From Davidsoniella eucalypti (lineage: Eukaryota > Ascomycota > Sordariomycetes > Microascales > Ceratocystidaceae), in assembly GCA_004009845.1 (NCBI GenBank), contig RMBW01000043.1, positions 182,368 through 246,367 of the forward strand: 64,000 bases of DNA, read 5' to 3'. Within the stretch, counting starts at the first letter, position 1. Every line of letters begins with the position of its first letter. The notes below the pieces were generated by a model that was given only the letters and a program-made list of their open reading frames with translations, made no database searches and was not told the DNA's origin. Both the position numbers and the translations under genes were made by a program. This document shows, piece by piece, positions 47,978-59,225 of the stretch.

Positions 47978-50900
47978 CTAAGGCGCGCGAGAAGTGCTGG
48001 GGCCTGCTATGGCCTCGCCGTAAGAAGCTTCCAAAGCCTCCAAAATCTCAAAGGTCTGAGCTTCAGGAGTCCGAGGTGTCTTCGGAGCTTTGGAGGCCCG
48101 TGGAGCCCGAGGGGTCTTGGGGGCTTTTGGGGCCCGAGGAGCTCGAGGAGGCTTGGGGGCTTTAGGTGCCCGAGGAGGTTTGGGGGCTTTTGGAGCCTTA
48201 GGTGCCCGAGGAGGTTTTGGGGCTTTCGGGGCCTTAGGTGCCCGAGGAGCGCGGGGAGCACGGCGAGCTTTCTTGGTTGCATGTCTGTTAGCAACCATTT
48301 CAGCCGCACAGGCCGCTTCTTCAGCCTGTGCTTCCTCCTCATCGATATCCCCATCGTCTTCCTCCTCCTCAACAGCTCTCTCCTTACCCTTGCCCTTTCT
48401 GGGGGGAGCGCGGTGGACAATCATGCCCGGGACTGGTTTGTAGATATCCTCTTCCTAGTCTTGGATATCTTTGGACCAGTCGGTGCGTGTGTCCTGTCCC
48501 GCCGCGAACCACTCCCGGATTGACCGAGCGAAGGCGTCACCCTTCAACTTCGTAGTGAAGATGGTATCAATCCGGTCCGGGGTTAACCACGTCCGCTCCT
48601 TCTCAGCAGAGATCTTCGCCGCTTCTGCGCGTGCCGCAGCTTCTGCAATCGCGAGGGCGGCTTTGGATCGCGACTTTACCTCTTTCTTCGGGGCGCCCTT
48701 CTTCTTCGTGGGATCAGACGGTCCCTCCTCTGGTGAGTCCGGTGCTGTGAAGTCAACACCAGCCCAGGCAGTACCGTCGACTCTCCGGACAACGTTCTCT
48801 TGTTGCTCTCGATGGTAAGAGTCACCGTTGTATTTCGCCATCTGCGCTAGGCTGGCCTGCGTGCCAAGTCGCGGGAAGAGAGTCGCGTCCTCGAGAGAAA
48901 GCTGGTCTTGGCTAGTTACATCCATGGCAACTTCTGTGCCTAGGATCAGCTTTGTTCTCCGCGTGTCACCCTTCCGCTGAACTTGACCGAATGCCAGAGG
49001 ACCTTGCGCAGATGTGAGGCCGGGCACAGGTTTGCTGGCCGCGCGAAGAATATGGTCGCCCGCGAACATTGATGCCACGGGGTTGGCGGGGGCGCTGAAT
49101 TGCGTCTAAAGAATAGTTAGTACAGCCGTTATCTCCCCTACTAATATCATGGTATTGACTTACTCCCTCGCCAGAATCTTCCTCTGTCCGCTTCCGCTTC
49201 TGACCAGCGGAAACGTTGTTCAGGTTTAGTAAATCAATATCTTGATTTACTAGACCTTCGAAGGTATCGTCCTCACCGACGACCACCTCCTTCCCCTTCA
49301 CCGAGGAACCACCGAAACTCGCTCCCAGAACTATATTAGAAGAGTCGTAAGCTATGTGTTGTATGTTCAAGAATGTCTCGAGAACTTACCATGGGATGTC
49401 GAACCAGCCGTCTCCATCCGAGACGATTGTGCAGACAGACTAGCCAAGCGAGCCAGCTCCTTCTTCATCTCCTCGGTCTTTGACAGACCGAAATCCCGTA
49501 TCGCCGTAGGGGTTTCTTGCTGGTAGCCCCAAGACCGCGCATCCTTGCGCGAGTCCCCCGTCGCCTTGTAAAGGTCCCAGAAGTCAGCACCAGGCACCAT
49601 GCGACGCATGGAGTTGTTGAGCTTCCGAGCCTTAGCAGCCGGCAGAGGTGGTGGGGGCATTAGCGCTTTGTCATCGGCGCTAGTCAAGGAAGCCACATCA
49701 GCAGCAGCAATGAGAGCGGGGAGGGTGATCGCCTCTGCAAGTATATCGCCAGTTTCAAAACTGGTGGCGTCTTCCTTTGCAGAGGCGGGAGATTCTAACA
49801 TCTCAACGTCAGTCGAGATATCTGGAGCTGACAACATTCGTTCATGTTGTCTAGCATCTGGAGCCGGGGCGAAGGGCTAAGGGTCATAGTTAGTATCTCT
49901 CTAACATCAGCAGACTTTATAAAGTAATTTCTTCTTACTGTCTCTTCCGCGGGTGCAGTCAGCAAAGCAGAGAAGTCTATCTGTCCCATGTCGAACTCGT
50001 TGAAGTTGTCGTCCATGAAAGGCATAGAGTCATCTTCAAACGTCGGCACCTCAACCATCTCCCGGTCATCATCCATAGCGGCGGCTGGAATTGCTTCCGG
50101 CTGGGCAAGGTCCTCTGGCACCCGAAGACCCATCTGGAGGCTCTCTCTGGCGCTTTCGATCAGGAATTGATCAATAGCCGCGATAGCAGCCTGGGGATCC
50201 TCTAGTTGATCGAACGGATCTTGGGTCTCGGGAGATAGCCCAGAGATGCCCGCTGAGAACGTCGGCCTGGGAACCGCAGTGACTAGATAGTATATGTCAG
50301 CTAAATGAATTTGTTTTACCATGTATTTTCCATAGTTTAAAGATTGTTTTTATGTGTAAACTTACCCGGCTGAGGTATTTGGCTGGCTCTTCTATCACTG
50401 GCCGCCTGGACAGCCTCTACTACCGTCGATTTGAATGGGAACGATAGTTCACCAGGAACTCTGTGCTGATAGAGTGTCCGGTTGAGAATCCGGGAAGGGC
50501 CCTGGGCATTGAAAGCTCCGATCAAATTCGTTTCGGTCGGATATCCAAAGTTCAGACCGAAGTCTTGGACATTGGGATCCGCCGCGAAGAAGTCGTGCTT
50601 TGCCGGATCGAAAGACTGCAACTGCCGCGCAGTTGTTTGGTCGGTGGCAATGCCTATAGGTTTTATAGGTGAGTTAGTTAGTTACACAAGCTTTAATCTC
50701 AAGTAGCACACACTAATTCAGAAAGTGGGCAAGCAAGACAAGGGAAACAGGAAGGAAGTCGAAATCAGGAAGGTATAATTAGGATGGATGGATTTTTTTT
50801 ACTTACCTGAGTCACGAGGCGCCTCGGTGTTAGGGAGTGCGTCCGTGTTTACCCAGACATCGAAGAACTCTTCAGAGGCCTCTAGCCTCTCCTCTGCCTC

Positions 50901-51089
50901 GGCGGGGGCATCTCCAGCAACATCCTGGAGGGCAGAATGAAATTCTGGGTTGGAGAGCAGCGGGAGATAATCGGTGCTCAAACCGTCTTCTCCGTGTGTC
51001 TCTCCAAAGAGCGCGCTGGACTGTCCCCCTGACACGTTGTTGGTGGTGTCGTTGGAAGGCGAGGCGGCAGAGTTACCAGTGAAAGACAT
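47978..51089 (-). CDS. unrecognised six-exon gene with in-frame TAG and 158-codon extension
   Basis: Exons on the minus strand: 51089-50807, 50653-50366, 50282-49939, 49876-49390, 49330-49164 and 49105-48455. Introns are 153, 83, 62, 59 and 58 nt; phases all join. To the TAG at 48457-48455 the product is 739 residues. It is acidic and disordered early, then has a conserved-looking block (WDLYKATGDSRKDARSWGYQ), a KRKR patch, an Ala-rich helix and SIREWFAAGQDTRTDWSKD near the end. The same frame then stays open from 48454 to a TAG at 47980-47978: EEDIYKPVPGMIVHR, an acidic run, and about 75 residues of APK/PPR repeats whose codons differ between units. I do not recognise the family. The basic APK repeats resemble disordered DNA-binding tails; this is inference. 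Confidence 0.7.
48085..48265 (-). repeat. imperfect tandem APK/PPR-coding repeat
   Basis: Units of about 12-15 bp, seen on the plus strand as variations of GGGGCTTTAGGTGCCCGAGG, repeat more than ten times. Many differences between units are at third codon positions of Ala, Pro, Lys and Arg codons in the minus-strand frame, which argues that the repeat is or recently was translated in that frame. Confidence 0.75.
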
Positions 51090-52737
51090 GGTGGGATGGG
51101 GACAAAGGTGTTGGCTAAAGAGGGTATCGAAAAACAAGAAGCAAGTGGAAGTGAAATATCTAAATAGAACTCCTGGGTCACGAAGATAGACTAGAGATCA
51201 GAATAGACAAAGTAGAGTCAATGTCTTGATGATTAATGGTCACCGGATGAGATTATCGACGGTCGAAAGGGCGAATGAGGCTTGCTAGTCAATCAACTTG
51301 AGAATGGATGAGGCTTTTCTATGCAGATGGAAGCTCGAAGTGAAAGATGTGACTATATCAAATAGCACCGAAGAAAGAAAGTGAAGCAAGAAGCAAAAAG
51401 CAGAAGATGAAAAAAAAAGACTTTTGGCGATGGAAGAAAGGCTGTCGTCTCGATCGTGATGGTTTGTATATGACGGAAAACAGGAAGAAAAAGACAAGAT
51501 AGATAGGGAGACCAGGAGGTTTATATACTTTTTGGAATATGACTCTGGTGATTGTCCGCCTTTGGCAGAAAGATATCTCTGTTGACAACCACCAGATTCT
51601 GCCAGCCTAAGGCTCCGTGTATATTTACGTGGTCGTCTTCCATGATAGGTCACCGTTAGCAAACAATCTACAACACGCCTCTAGAAACGGAAGGGGGGGG
51701 TGCGATGTGAATAACATCGGAATCAGTGTTCGGTGACTGATTGTGTTTTGTAGGCTGGAGGCTGGAAGATATCGGCAGTTTGTATATGTGACAAGTAGCT
51801 CGACTAGATACTGATCCGTCTATCTCTACAATACACTCACTAGTCAATCGAGATTGTAGATATTTATGTATTTTCACAGTTACTACTTGAATATTGCATC
51901 TTGACCACCAAACTAACAGCCGATTTGGTAACCTTTGGCTGCCAGTTAATCTACAGGTAGATACTTGTCACCATGCTCGGATACAGTCATATGAAGTTCT
52001 TCGGTGATATTAAACAGACAATCAGGCATATAGATGGCCTCCTTGATACCAAGACCAGAGTTGATGAAAAAAATTTATCGTAATAAATACTTCATGTTGT
52101 GTTATCACCATCTATTTAACCATTAAATGCTGCCTAATTCTACAGCCACGCCCTTAAACCATAACAAGTAGGAAGTATACAGTGACTCATATGTTTGCTA
52201 TAAGAAATTTCTCTAAGCCTCAAACAGTGATTATTAGTTCCATGAAAAACAGGCCATATCTTGAAAATATATGTGCGTGGTTTCTCTCAAAAGGCAACTA
52301 CCATTATCAAGATATTGAATCTATCCATTTTGGAAGGATTGCCTGAATTATATGGCACATAGTGAATTTGTTGCTCTAAAGTGGAGCCAATTAATACTGT
52401 AAGTGTTTGGTCCCACTTATTAAGGTTAAAACAGACACAGTACATACTACACAGTGCACAGCTGACTGGCTTGTTAAAAGTACTGTATTTATACACAATG
52501 TTTCGGCACTCTAAGACAACAAGCTTTGAGCAAGTCAGGGTGTGTGTCTTGAGAAAACGGCCGTACGAGTTTATCATGTGTGGTTGATTTAAGCTTGAGT
52601 TGTCTTAATTTCTATATGATAGTTTGTCCTTATTCGGTTATATTGAATGTCTTGTGTTAGGGTATTTTACTGATAGGGTTAAAAGCAACCAAACTTCATA
52701 CGATAATACTATGTGCCTACATGATGATGTTGTATAT
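51090..52737. other. intergenic between two minus-strand genes
   Basis: 1.6 kb. The left part (to about 51700) is purine-rich on the plus strand and should be the leader and promoter of the 739-codon gene; the right part is the AT-rich 3' side of the arabinofuranosidase. No gene seen. Confidence 0.6.
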
Positions 52738-54317
52738 CTATGGCTTCCAGCGAAGTAGTGTGAATGAAGCCGCCGGGAACTCATAGCTGTCAGTCTCCCA
52801 TTTGATATTTGTCTCCGTCAATGAAACATCACGCGACAGTACTCCTGCTGCTTCCTTAGGTGTTAACTGCCTAACCTCGACCTGCGATCCCTTCACGATG
52901 CCTGACAACTTGACCGAGATAGCCTTTGTTTCGTGGATATTGACGACCGCCAAATTCAACGTACCATCGTCATTCTTTGCAGCACTGACGTCCAGCCATG
53001 GCATATCAACGGCAGCCTCTAGCCACTTCGGCTCAGTCGGACCGGTATATGCGCCACAGCGAGTAGCCACAGCAAAGCTCGAGCCGCGCATGAACTGGCT
53101 GAACCACAACAATGGCCACCACGACGCCTGCTTCTGTAAGCCAGTAGGAGTTGTCATCAGCGGCGAGATCACATTGACGCTCTGCGCAATATTTGCCATG
53201 CCGATGTACTTGGCCTGGCGCACGAAGACGTTGAGCCACACGGCTACAGCTAGAGCGTCGGACACATTATAGGCTTCCTCGGCACCCTGCTCGCCTGGAG
53301 CACGAACAGGGTCCCAGACATTCCATTCATCAAAGCAGATACGTGCTACGGGAACTGAAGGCGGGACGCCGTTGGCCACGCGAGCAGCATCGATCAGGCC
53401 GGCGGTGACCTGGATAGCGCGTTCGGCACTCAGCGGTGCGGTGGCGTTAGGCAGATGCTTATCCGACGCAGTGTAGATATGGATGCTGTGCATAGCGATC
53501 AAGCCTCGTGTACTATCACCGCCTAGCGCGTGTGGTTCCCACTTGATACAGCGGTTGATGACAGTCTGATCCCAGGTCGCCAGACCTGTTTCACCGCAGA
53601 GAATCAGCTGCAGCGATGGATCGAGCAGCTTCAGCGCCTTGGCCCATTGCCAGGCTTGTTGAGCGTATTGCTCAGCTGTCATTTGGCCAATCTGCCACGG
53701 CCCCCACATCTCATTGCCGAGAGCCCAGTACTTGACGTTCCACGGCTTATCACGGCCGTTCTTGCGGCGTAGATTGGCGTAGTAGGTATCGGCATCAGAG
53801 TTGCAGTATTCAACCCAGGCGAGAGCCTCGTCTAGCGTGCCAGTGCCGAAGTTGAGGGCGAAGTAGGGCTCGGTGCCGACAACCTCGCACCAATGGAGGA
53901 ACTCATCAGTGCCAAACTCATTGGTTTCGGTCCCCAGCCAGGCTAGCTCAGGCCGTTTCGGCCGCTTGTCTTTAGGGCCTACGCCGTCTAGCCAGTGATA
54001 TGTGGCGACGAAGTTGCCGCCGGGGTATCGAACCACAGGGACTTTGAGTTCCTTCATGGCTTCGATAACATCGAGACGGAAACCGTTAGAATCCGATAGT
54101 GAGTTCCCAGGGTCGTAGATTCCGCCATAGATACAGCGACCCATGTGTCTATAGAGAGAGTTAGTATATCGTGGCATTGTGTCAGAAATATAGCAGCAAA
54201 CACTTACTCGGTAAAGCCACCATAGGTCATGTCGTCAATCTTGCTGACTACATGGTCAGGCAGTAGCGTAATGCTCCCCTGCTCCTCATCTGAGATTCGC
54301 GCATATGTAGTCGACAT
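52738..54317 (-). CDS. GH51 alpha-L-arabinofuranosidase, intracellular type
   Basis: Two exons on the minus strand: 54317-54208 and 54148-52738 (intron 59 nt with ACTAAC branch, phase 2). The product is 506 residues, the usual size for intracellular GH51 enzymes. GGIYDPGNSLSD, VVRYPGGNF, the acid/base Glu in ALGNEMWG (about E183) and the nucleophile in CFDEWNVW (about E311) are all present. No signal peptide: the start is MSTTYARISDEEQGS, so the enzyme probably cleaves imported arabino-oligosaccharides in the cytosol. It is divergent from a sugar transporter 2 kb away, which fits coordinated use of arabinan or arabinoxylan fragments. Confidence 0.94.
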
Positions 54318-56277
54318 GGTGATACTCTCTCTGTTGTATTTAATCACGCAAGGATATAAGACGAAAGACAAGCTGTGTTATTCAGGGAAAAACGACTGCG
54401 ATATGAACTGAATATACGTTGTTGTCAACTGCGGAGGCTGCGGCTCTGAAATTCAAGCTCAAAAGGTTGTTAAGCGACGCCGTTAGGCCTAACAACATAC
54501 ATTGATGGGCGGCGTAGTAGTTTTTAGGCGGGCATGGACTATAACCTGTCCAGAATGTCTGTCGAAACCACCTGACCAGGCCTGATACAGCGCTAGGCTC
54601 AAGTATTGACGGCACTGTAGCATCAGTGACGGAGACAGCCCAGCCTAGATTCGAAAATGCTGGAGATTTATATCCTGCTCACGTGCTATAGTTGGACCAG
54701 GTAGGTTTGGCAATAGACATTAGTTGGCTAGAGATCGCGTTATGGGCCGCAATTGGAAGCGCTTATAGAAATCACGGCCGTCATATCATCTACACGAGCA
54801 CTATGCCAAAATAATTGCATATTCGGTTCCATTTTCAGTGGTGCGTCTAGAGTCTATTCCAACAAAGCTTAACTAGGCGACCTCTTTCAAAGATATATTG
54901 AAGGCAATATGAAGTTTTGATTGGTGCGGTTGTAAGTTTTAAACCCTGTTAGTATATGCCGTCTCTATTTCTCTATTTTGTCTTGGGGTTTCTTTGGCTA
55001 GAGAAAACCGAGAAAACCGACAGCTGTTTCTTTAGCTTTCTACTAACTAACTATGTCTGAGACGCTCTCACATAGTCAGTAGGAGAAAACAACGCTGTTT
55101 CAATCCAACTACATTAGTTGTACATATATAGTTGTATACACAAGATCATCTCTAGCTACTAATATGCGGAATAATCTCCGAGACGCCGCTATTCCTTTAG
55201 CCCAGCCATCCGCTCGTATCGCAGCAGTTATTCACAAAACAAATAAGGAGAAAGCAGAAACTAGAGAGATAGAAGGCCTGACTTCCGATCAGGGTCTCCA
55301 GTCCAACCTCGCCCGAGTTCCATTGCCACTCGTTTTTGGCATGATGGTCGGCATTCAGTCGGGCCGTCTCTCTATAGGATATGCAAGGAAAACGCCCTTC
55401 GTAGTTGCTATCATACAGCGTGGTATGATGGCATCAGGCGTCAAAACGACGTCGCAGAAGGCCACCATATCAGGCAGCCTGTCTAGGGTTATCTGTGCGA
55501 ACCCTAACAATATACTACCCTCGGGTTTGCCATAACCTGAGCCTTCTACGAAGAGGGAAGCAAAAAGGCTCAGAGAAAGCGACCTTAACGAGAAAACTTG
55601 GAGTAAAGAAGAAGGAAAACGAAGAGTAACATAAAAGTTGGGGAATCCCTACCAGAATTCCCCGGATTCAAGCGCTTTCTTTTCCCCTTCTCCAACAGCA
55701 AAAGCAAGGATAGGACATCTATATTCTCTGCTTCTTTTTCCAAGCAAGAGAAAGCAAGAGAGAGAAAACTAACTTGCACTAAATACTGACATGCTATTCT
55801 TTTGCCGCGTCCAGCACATCAGGCAAGTCTGTGACGATGACAGCTATTGCTTTCTATCCCCATTCCCTCTGTCTCTCATATGCCCGAGTGGATGGATAGG
55901 AGCAGAAGCGTCCGACAGGCCAGTAGCAAGTGCTACTCAAAGTCTCGTTCTGAGAAGAAGACTCATGTCTTTAGTAAAACAGCCCAGGAAGACAAACAAG
56001 ACAGAAACAGGCCACTGTACGTCTTAGGGTACTTTAGATAGATATAAAAGCCGGCCATGTCCATTAACTTTGTTGCAAGAACCGTTCAAGTTCAAAAGAA
56101 ACTACAGGTTTCATTCATATTTCTTGAGAATAGTCAGCTTCGTTGCTATCAGTCAAAGGCTTTCTAAGAGGTCTTTGGATACTGTTGTATACATAAGAAC
56201 CCACGACAGCTTTTCCTCTTTACCATTACTCCTCCACATTGACCGCCCCCTATCATATCTTCACCAACAAGCCTATC
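54318..56277. promoter_or_regulatory. 1.96-kb spacer between divergent arabinofuranosidase and transporter
   Basis: Likely promoter region for both genes. GAGAAAACCG occurs twice in tandem at 55001-55020. Single GGCTA(A/G) boxes of the XlnR type occur but not above chance. A 123-codon ORF inside it is listed separately. A TATAAAAG box at 56043-56050 lies about 230 bp before the transporter start and is a plausible TATA box. Confidence 0.5.
55164..55535 (+). other. uncertain 123-codon ORF or relic
   Basis: An ATG-to-TAA frame of 123 codons on the plus strand. The opposite strand over the same bases (to about 55600) also reads as a long frame broken only by TGA codons. Neither peptide is recognised by me. 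It could be a decayed gene, an upstream transcribed ORF, or chance. Confidence 0.2.
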
Positions 56278-57994
56278 ATGGCTTTACCTCCAAAATGGTA
56301 TCAGGTACGTTCGTTGATCTAGTTTCCATTCTATCGCATCAACCCTAGAAACTAACCCTTATCCTCTTATAGTTCCTGGTGAGCGTCTTCGCTTCGCTCG
56401 GATCTCTGCTCTATGGCTATGATCTCGGTGTGATCGCCGAGGCTATTGCTTCGCAGTCGTTCAAGACTCGCTTCGGCACTGATTCGAAAAAGACTGGCGC
56501 TGTAGTCTCTGTATTCACGGGTGGTGCGTTCTTTGGTGCCATGTTTGCTGGATATACTGGTGATAAACTTGGCCGCAAAAGGACTATCCTGCTCGGTGCC
56601 TTGATCTTCTGCTTAGGCGGTGCTCTACAGACTGCTGCAAATACTATCGACTACTTGTATGCCGGTCGGGCTATTGCTGGTGTTGGGTGAGTTTGTCTGC
56701 AAAAGAAACATCTCTTCTGTGCTACTGGCTAACATTGTGTCCTCCTCGCTTCAGTGTCGGCTTCTTGACTATGATTATTCCTTTATATCAAGCTGAGCTC
56801 TGCCACCCTAGCATTCGAGGCAGAGTTACTGCTCTTCAGCAGTTTATGCTAGGTGTTGGTGCTCTTGCTGCAGCTTGGATATCCTATGGTACGTACATAC
56901 ACAGTTGAACTACCGGCTAAGGCTCATACTAAGTATATATCACAGGAACTTACATCGGGTTCGCGCCTACCGACGATAAGCAATGGCGAGTCAGTCTAGG
57001 CCTCCAGATCGTCCCAGCCGGCATTCTCGCCATGCTTATCCTCTTCTTCCCCGAATCTCCGCGCTGGCTCATTGACCATGGCCGCGAAGACGAGGGTCTC
57101 GCCACACTAGCTCGTCTACACGCCCAGGGAAATGAGCACGATGCTTTCGTCCAAGCCGAATTCTCGCAGATCTGCGACAGTGTTGCCCACGACAAAGCCG
57201 AGGGCGCGAAGAGCCTGAAAGAGTTGTTCACGGATCGTGCGTCGCTGCGTCGCTTGGTTCTGGCGTGCTCGATCCAGGCCGCTATCCAGATGACGGGCGT
57301 ATCAGCCATCCAGTATTACTCGGTGGAGATCTACGGCAAGATCGGCATTTCCGGTGATGACACGCTCAAGTATCAGGCAATCAGCTCTGTGCTGGCTCTT
57401 GTGGCCCAGTTCATCTGTATGATGTTCATCGATCTCACCGGCCGCCGCTGGCCACTGATCCTAGGCAACATTGGCAACTGCATCTGCTTCATTGTCGCAA
57501 CAGTGCTCCTTGCCAATTTCCCCCCCGGGAACCAGGAAGCAGGCCACGGCGCCGCTGGCTGGGGCTTCATCGCAGCCACTTGGGTTTACAACTTCTGCTT
57601 CAGCATGACCTGTGGCCCGCTCTCGTGGATCATCCCCGCCGAGATCTTCGACACCAAGACACGTGCCAAGGGCGTGGCTATCGCAGCCATGGTGAGCTTT
57701 GGCTTCAACACAATGATTGGCCAGACAACTAGTGTTGCCCTGGACGATCAAACCGGCATTGGCTGGCGCTGGTACATTCTTTTCATCGTGTGCAACTTCA
57801 CGAATGCCGTCTACTTCTGGATGGTTCTTCCCGAGACAGCAGGTCGCCCGCTAGAAGAGATGCGCTATCTATTCACCGAGGCACCGTGGTTTGTGCCTAC
57901 TATGGACACCAAGAAATTCAACCTCCGGGAACTGGATTTCCGTATCGAGGATGCCGAGAAGAAAGAGGCGATCAAAGCCGAGCACATCGAATAA
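56278..57994 (+). CDS. MFS sugar transporter (sugar porter family)
   Basis: Four exons: 56278-56304, 56373-56686, 56755-56888 and 56946-57994 (introns 68, 68 and 57 nt), all in phase. The product is 507 residues with about 12 membrane segments. Sugar-porter motifs: LLYGYDLGVIAEAI in TM1, GDKLGRKRTILLGA between TM2 and TM3, GRAIAGVGVGF and PLYQAELCHPSIRGR, FPESPRWLIDHGR, PAEIFDTKTRAKG, and PETAGRPLEEM at the end. It imports a hexose or pentose across the plasma membrane; the exact sugar cannot be read from sequence. Next to a divergent arabinofuranosidase, L-arabinose or a related pentose is a fair guess. Exon 1 encodes only 9 residues. Confidence 0.93.
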
Positions 57995-58292
57995 GGCGAC
58001 ACGGTGCTATGATGACGTTAATGATTTGAGATACGGAAGGGAGGAACGATATCGAAGTCGGAACGAAGATGCTGTCTAGATAGATACTAATAACGATCTC
58101 ATATTTAGTAATACATAGATAAGGTAGTTTGCCTTTGACTCTCTAGCGTATAGAATCAGACATGGAACGCATGTGACATGATAATGAGGACTAGAGACTG
58201 GGAGTTTTGAGATATCACAAACACAATTGTCGAAAACTATGCTACAAAAAACACAAACAATGACAATCAAAAACGACAACAACTATTTTCTG

Positions 58293-59225
58293 TTACACAC
58301 CACGACCAGCCAGTCTCTCCTCCGGTTTCATCGAGTCACAGTTGATGCCCACCATCGCCTCGCCGAGTCCAGTGCTGCACTCAGCAAGCACGTCAGCATC
58401 ACGGAAGTGAGTAGTCGCTCTCACGATAGCCATGGCACGTTTAGCCGGGTTACCCGACTTGAAGATACCAGAACCGACAAACACACCGTCACAGCCCAGC
58501 TGCATCATGAGGGCCGCATCGGCAGGCGTAGCCACGCCGCCAGCAGCAAAGTTGACGACGGGCAAGCGGCCCAGCTGTGCCGTCTGCTCAAGCAACTTGG
58601 CATCGACGCCGATCTCGCGAGCAAGTGCCCGGATACCGGGGATGCCATCGACGGCCAGCACGGCCTTGGCACGGGCAATGTCGCGCTTCAGCGTCTTGAC
58701 ATGGGTGACAGCCTCGACGACGTCGCCAGTACCGGCCTCGCCCTTGGTGCGGATCATGGCGGCACCTTCGGCGATACGGCGCAGTGCCTCGCCGAGGTTA
58801 CGGCAGCCGCAGACGAAGGGAACCTTGAAGTCCGACTTCTCGATGTGCTCAACGCGGTCCGCGGGAGTTAGGACCTCGCTCTCGTCAATGTAGTCGACAC
58901 CCAGGCTCTGCAGGATCTGGCACTCGACAAAGTGGCCGATACGGGCCTTGGCCATCACGGGGATAGTCACAGCAGCTTGGATCTCGCGGATCATTCCCGG
59001 GTCGGACATACGAGCTACGCCGCCGTCCTTGCGGATGTCGGCCGGGACGCGCTCGAGGGCCATTACGGCACAGGCTCCGGCTTCTTCGGCAATGCGGGCC
59101 TGCTCGGCGTTGGTCACGTCCATGATGACACCGCCCTTGAGCATCTGTGCTAGGCCAGCCTTGACGGCAAATGTCGCGTTGGCAGAGCCATTGCCGACGG
59201 ATACAACAGACGGAAGGCCAGACAT
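58293..59225 (-). CDS. PDX1: pyridoxal 5'-phosphate synthase subunit Pdx1/Snz
   Basis: Single exon, 310 residues, the normal PdxS/Snz length. [34 protein letters not shown] ([11 protein letters not shown] here, with the Schiff-base Lys), [40 protein letters not shown] (second active Lys), and [18 protein letters not shown] are all conserved. It makes PLP from ribose 5-phosphate, glyceraldehyde 3-phosphate and ammonia supplied by a Pdx2/Sno glutaminase; no Pdx2 gene is in the window. The frame is open upstream to 59393, but MSGLPSVVS at 59225 is the family start. Codon use suggests strong expression. The transporter is convergent, 298 bp away. Confidence 0.97.
   Translation of the reverse strand: MSGLPSVVSVGNGSANATFAVKAGLAQMLKGGVIMDVTNAEQARIAEEAGACAVMALERVPADIRKDGGVARMSDPGMIREIQAAVTIPVMAKARIGHFVECQILQSLGVDYIDESEVLTPADRVEHIEKSDFKVPFVCGCRNLGEALRRIAEGAAMIRTKGEAGTGDVVEAVTHVKTLKRDIARAKAVLAVDGIPGIRALAREIGVDAKLLEQTAQLGRLPVVNFAAGGVATPADAALMMQLGCDGVFVGSGIFKSGNPAKRAMAIVRATTHFRDADVLAECSTGLGEAMVGINCDSMKPEERLAGRGV

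Noticed and set aside
48380..48460. An intron ending at the TAG of the 739-codon gene (the stop is also an AG acceptor)
   Set aside because: No GTAAGT/GTACGT/GTATGT donor and no CTAAC branch point lie upstream in the right range, unlike every other intron here.
54700..55210. XlnR-type GGCTA(A/G) boxes between the arabinofuranosidase and the transporter
   Set aside because: About two are expected by chance in 2 kb on both strands; the number seen is not meaningful.
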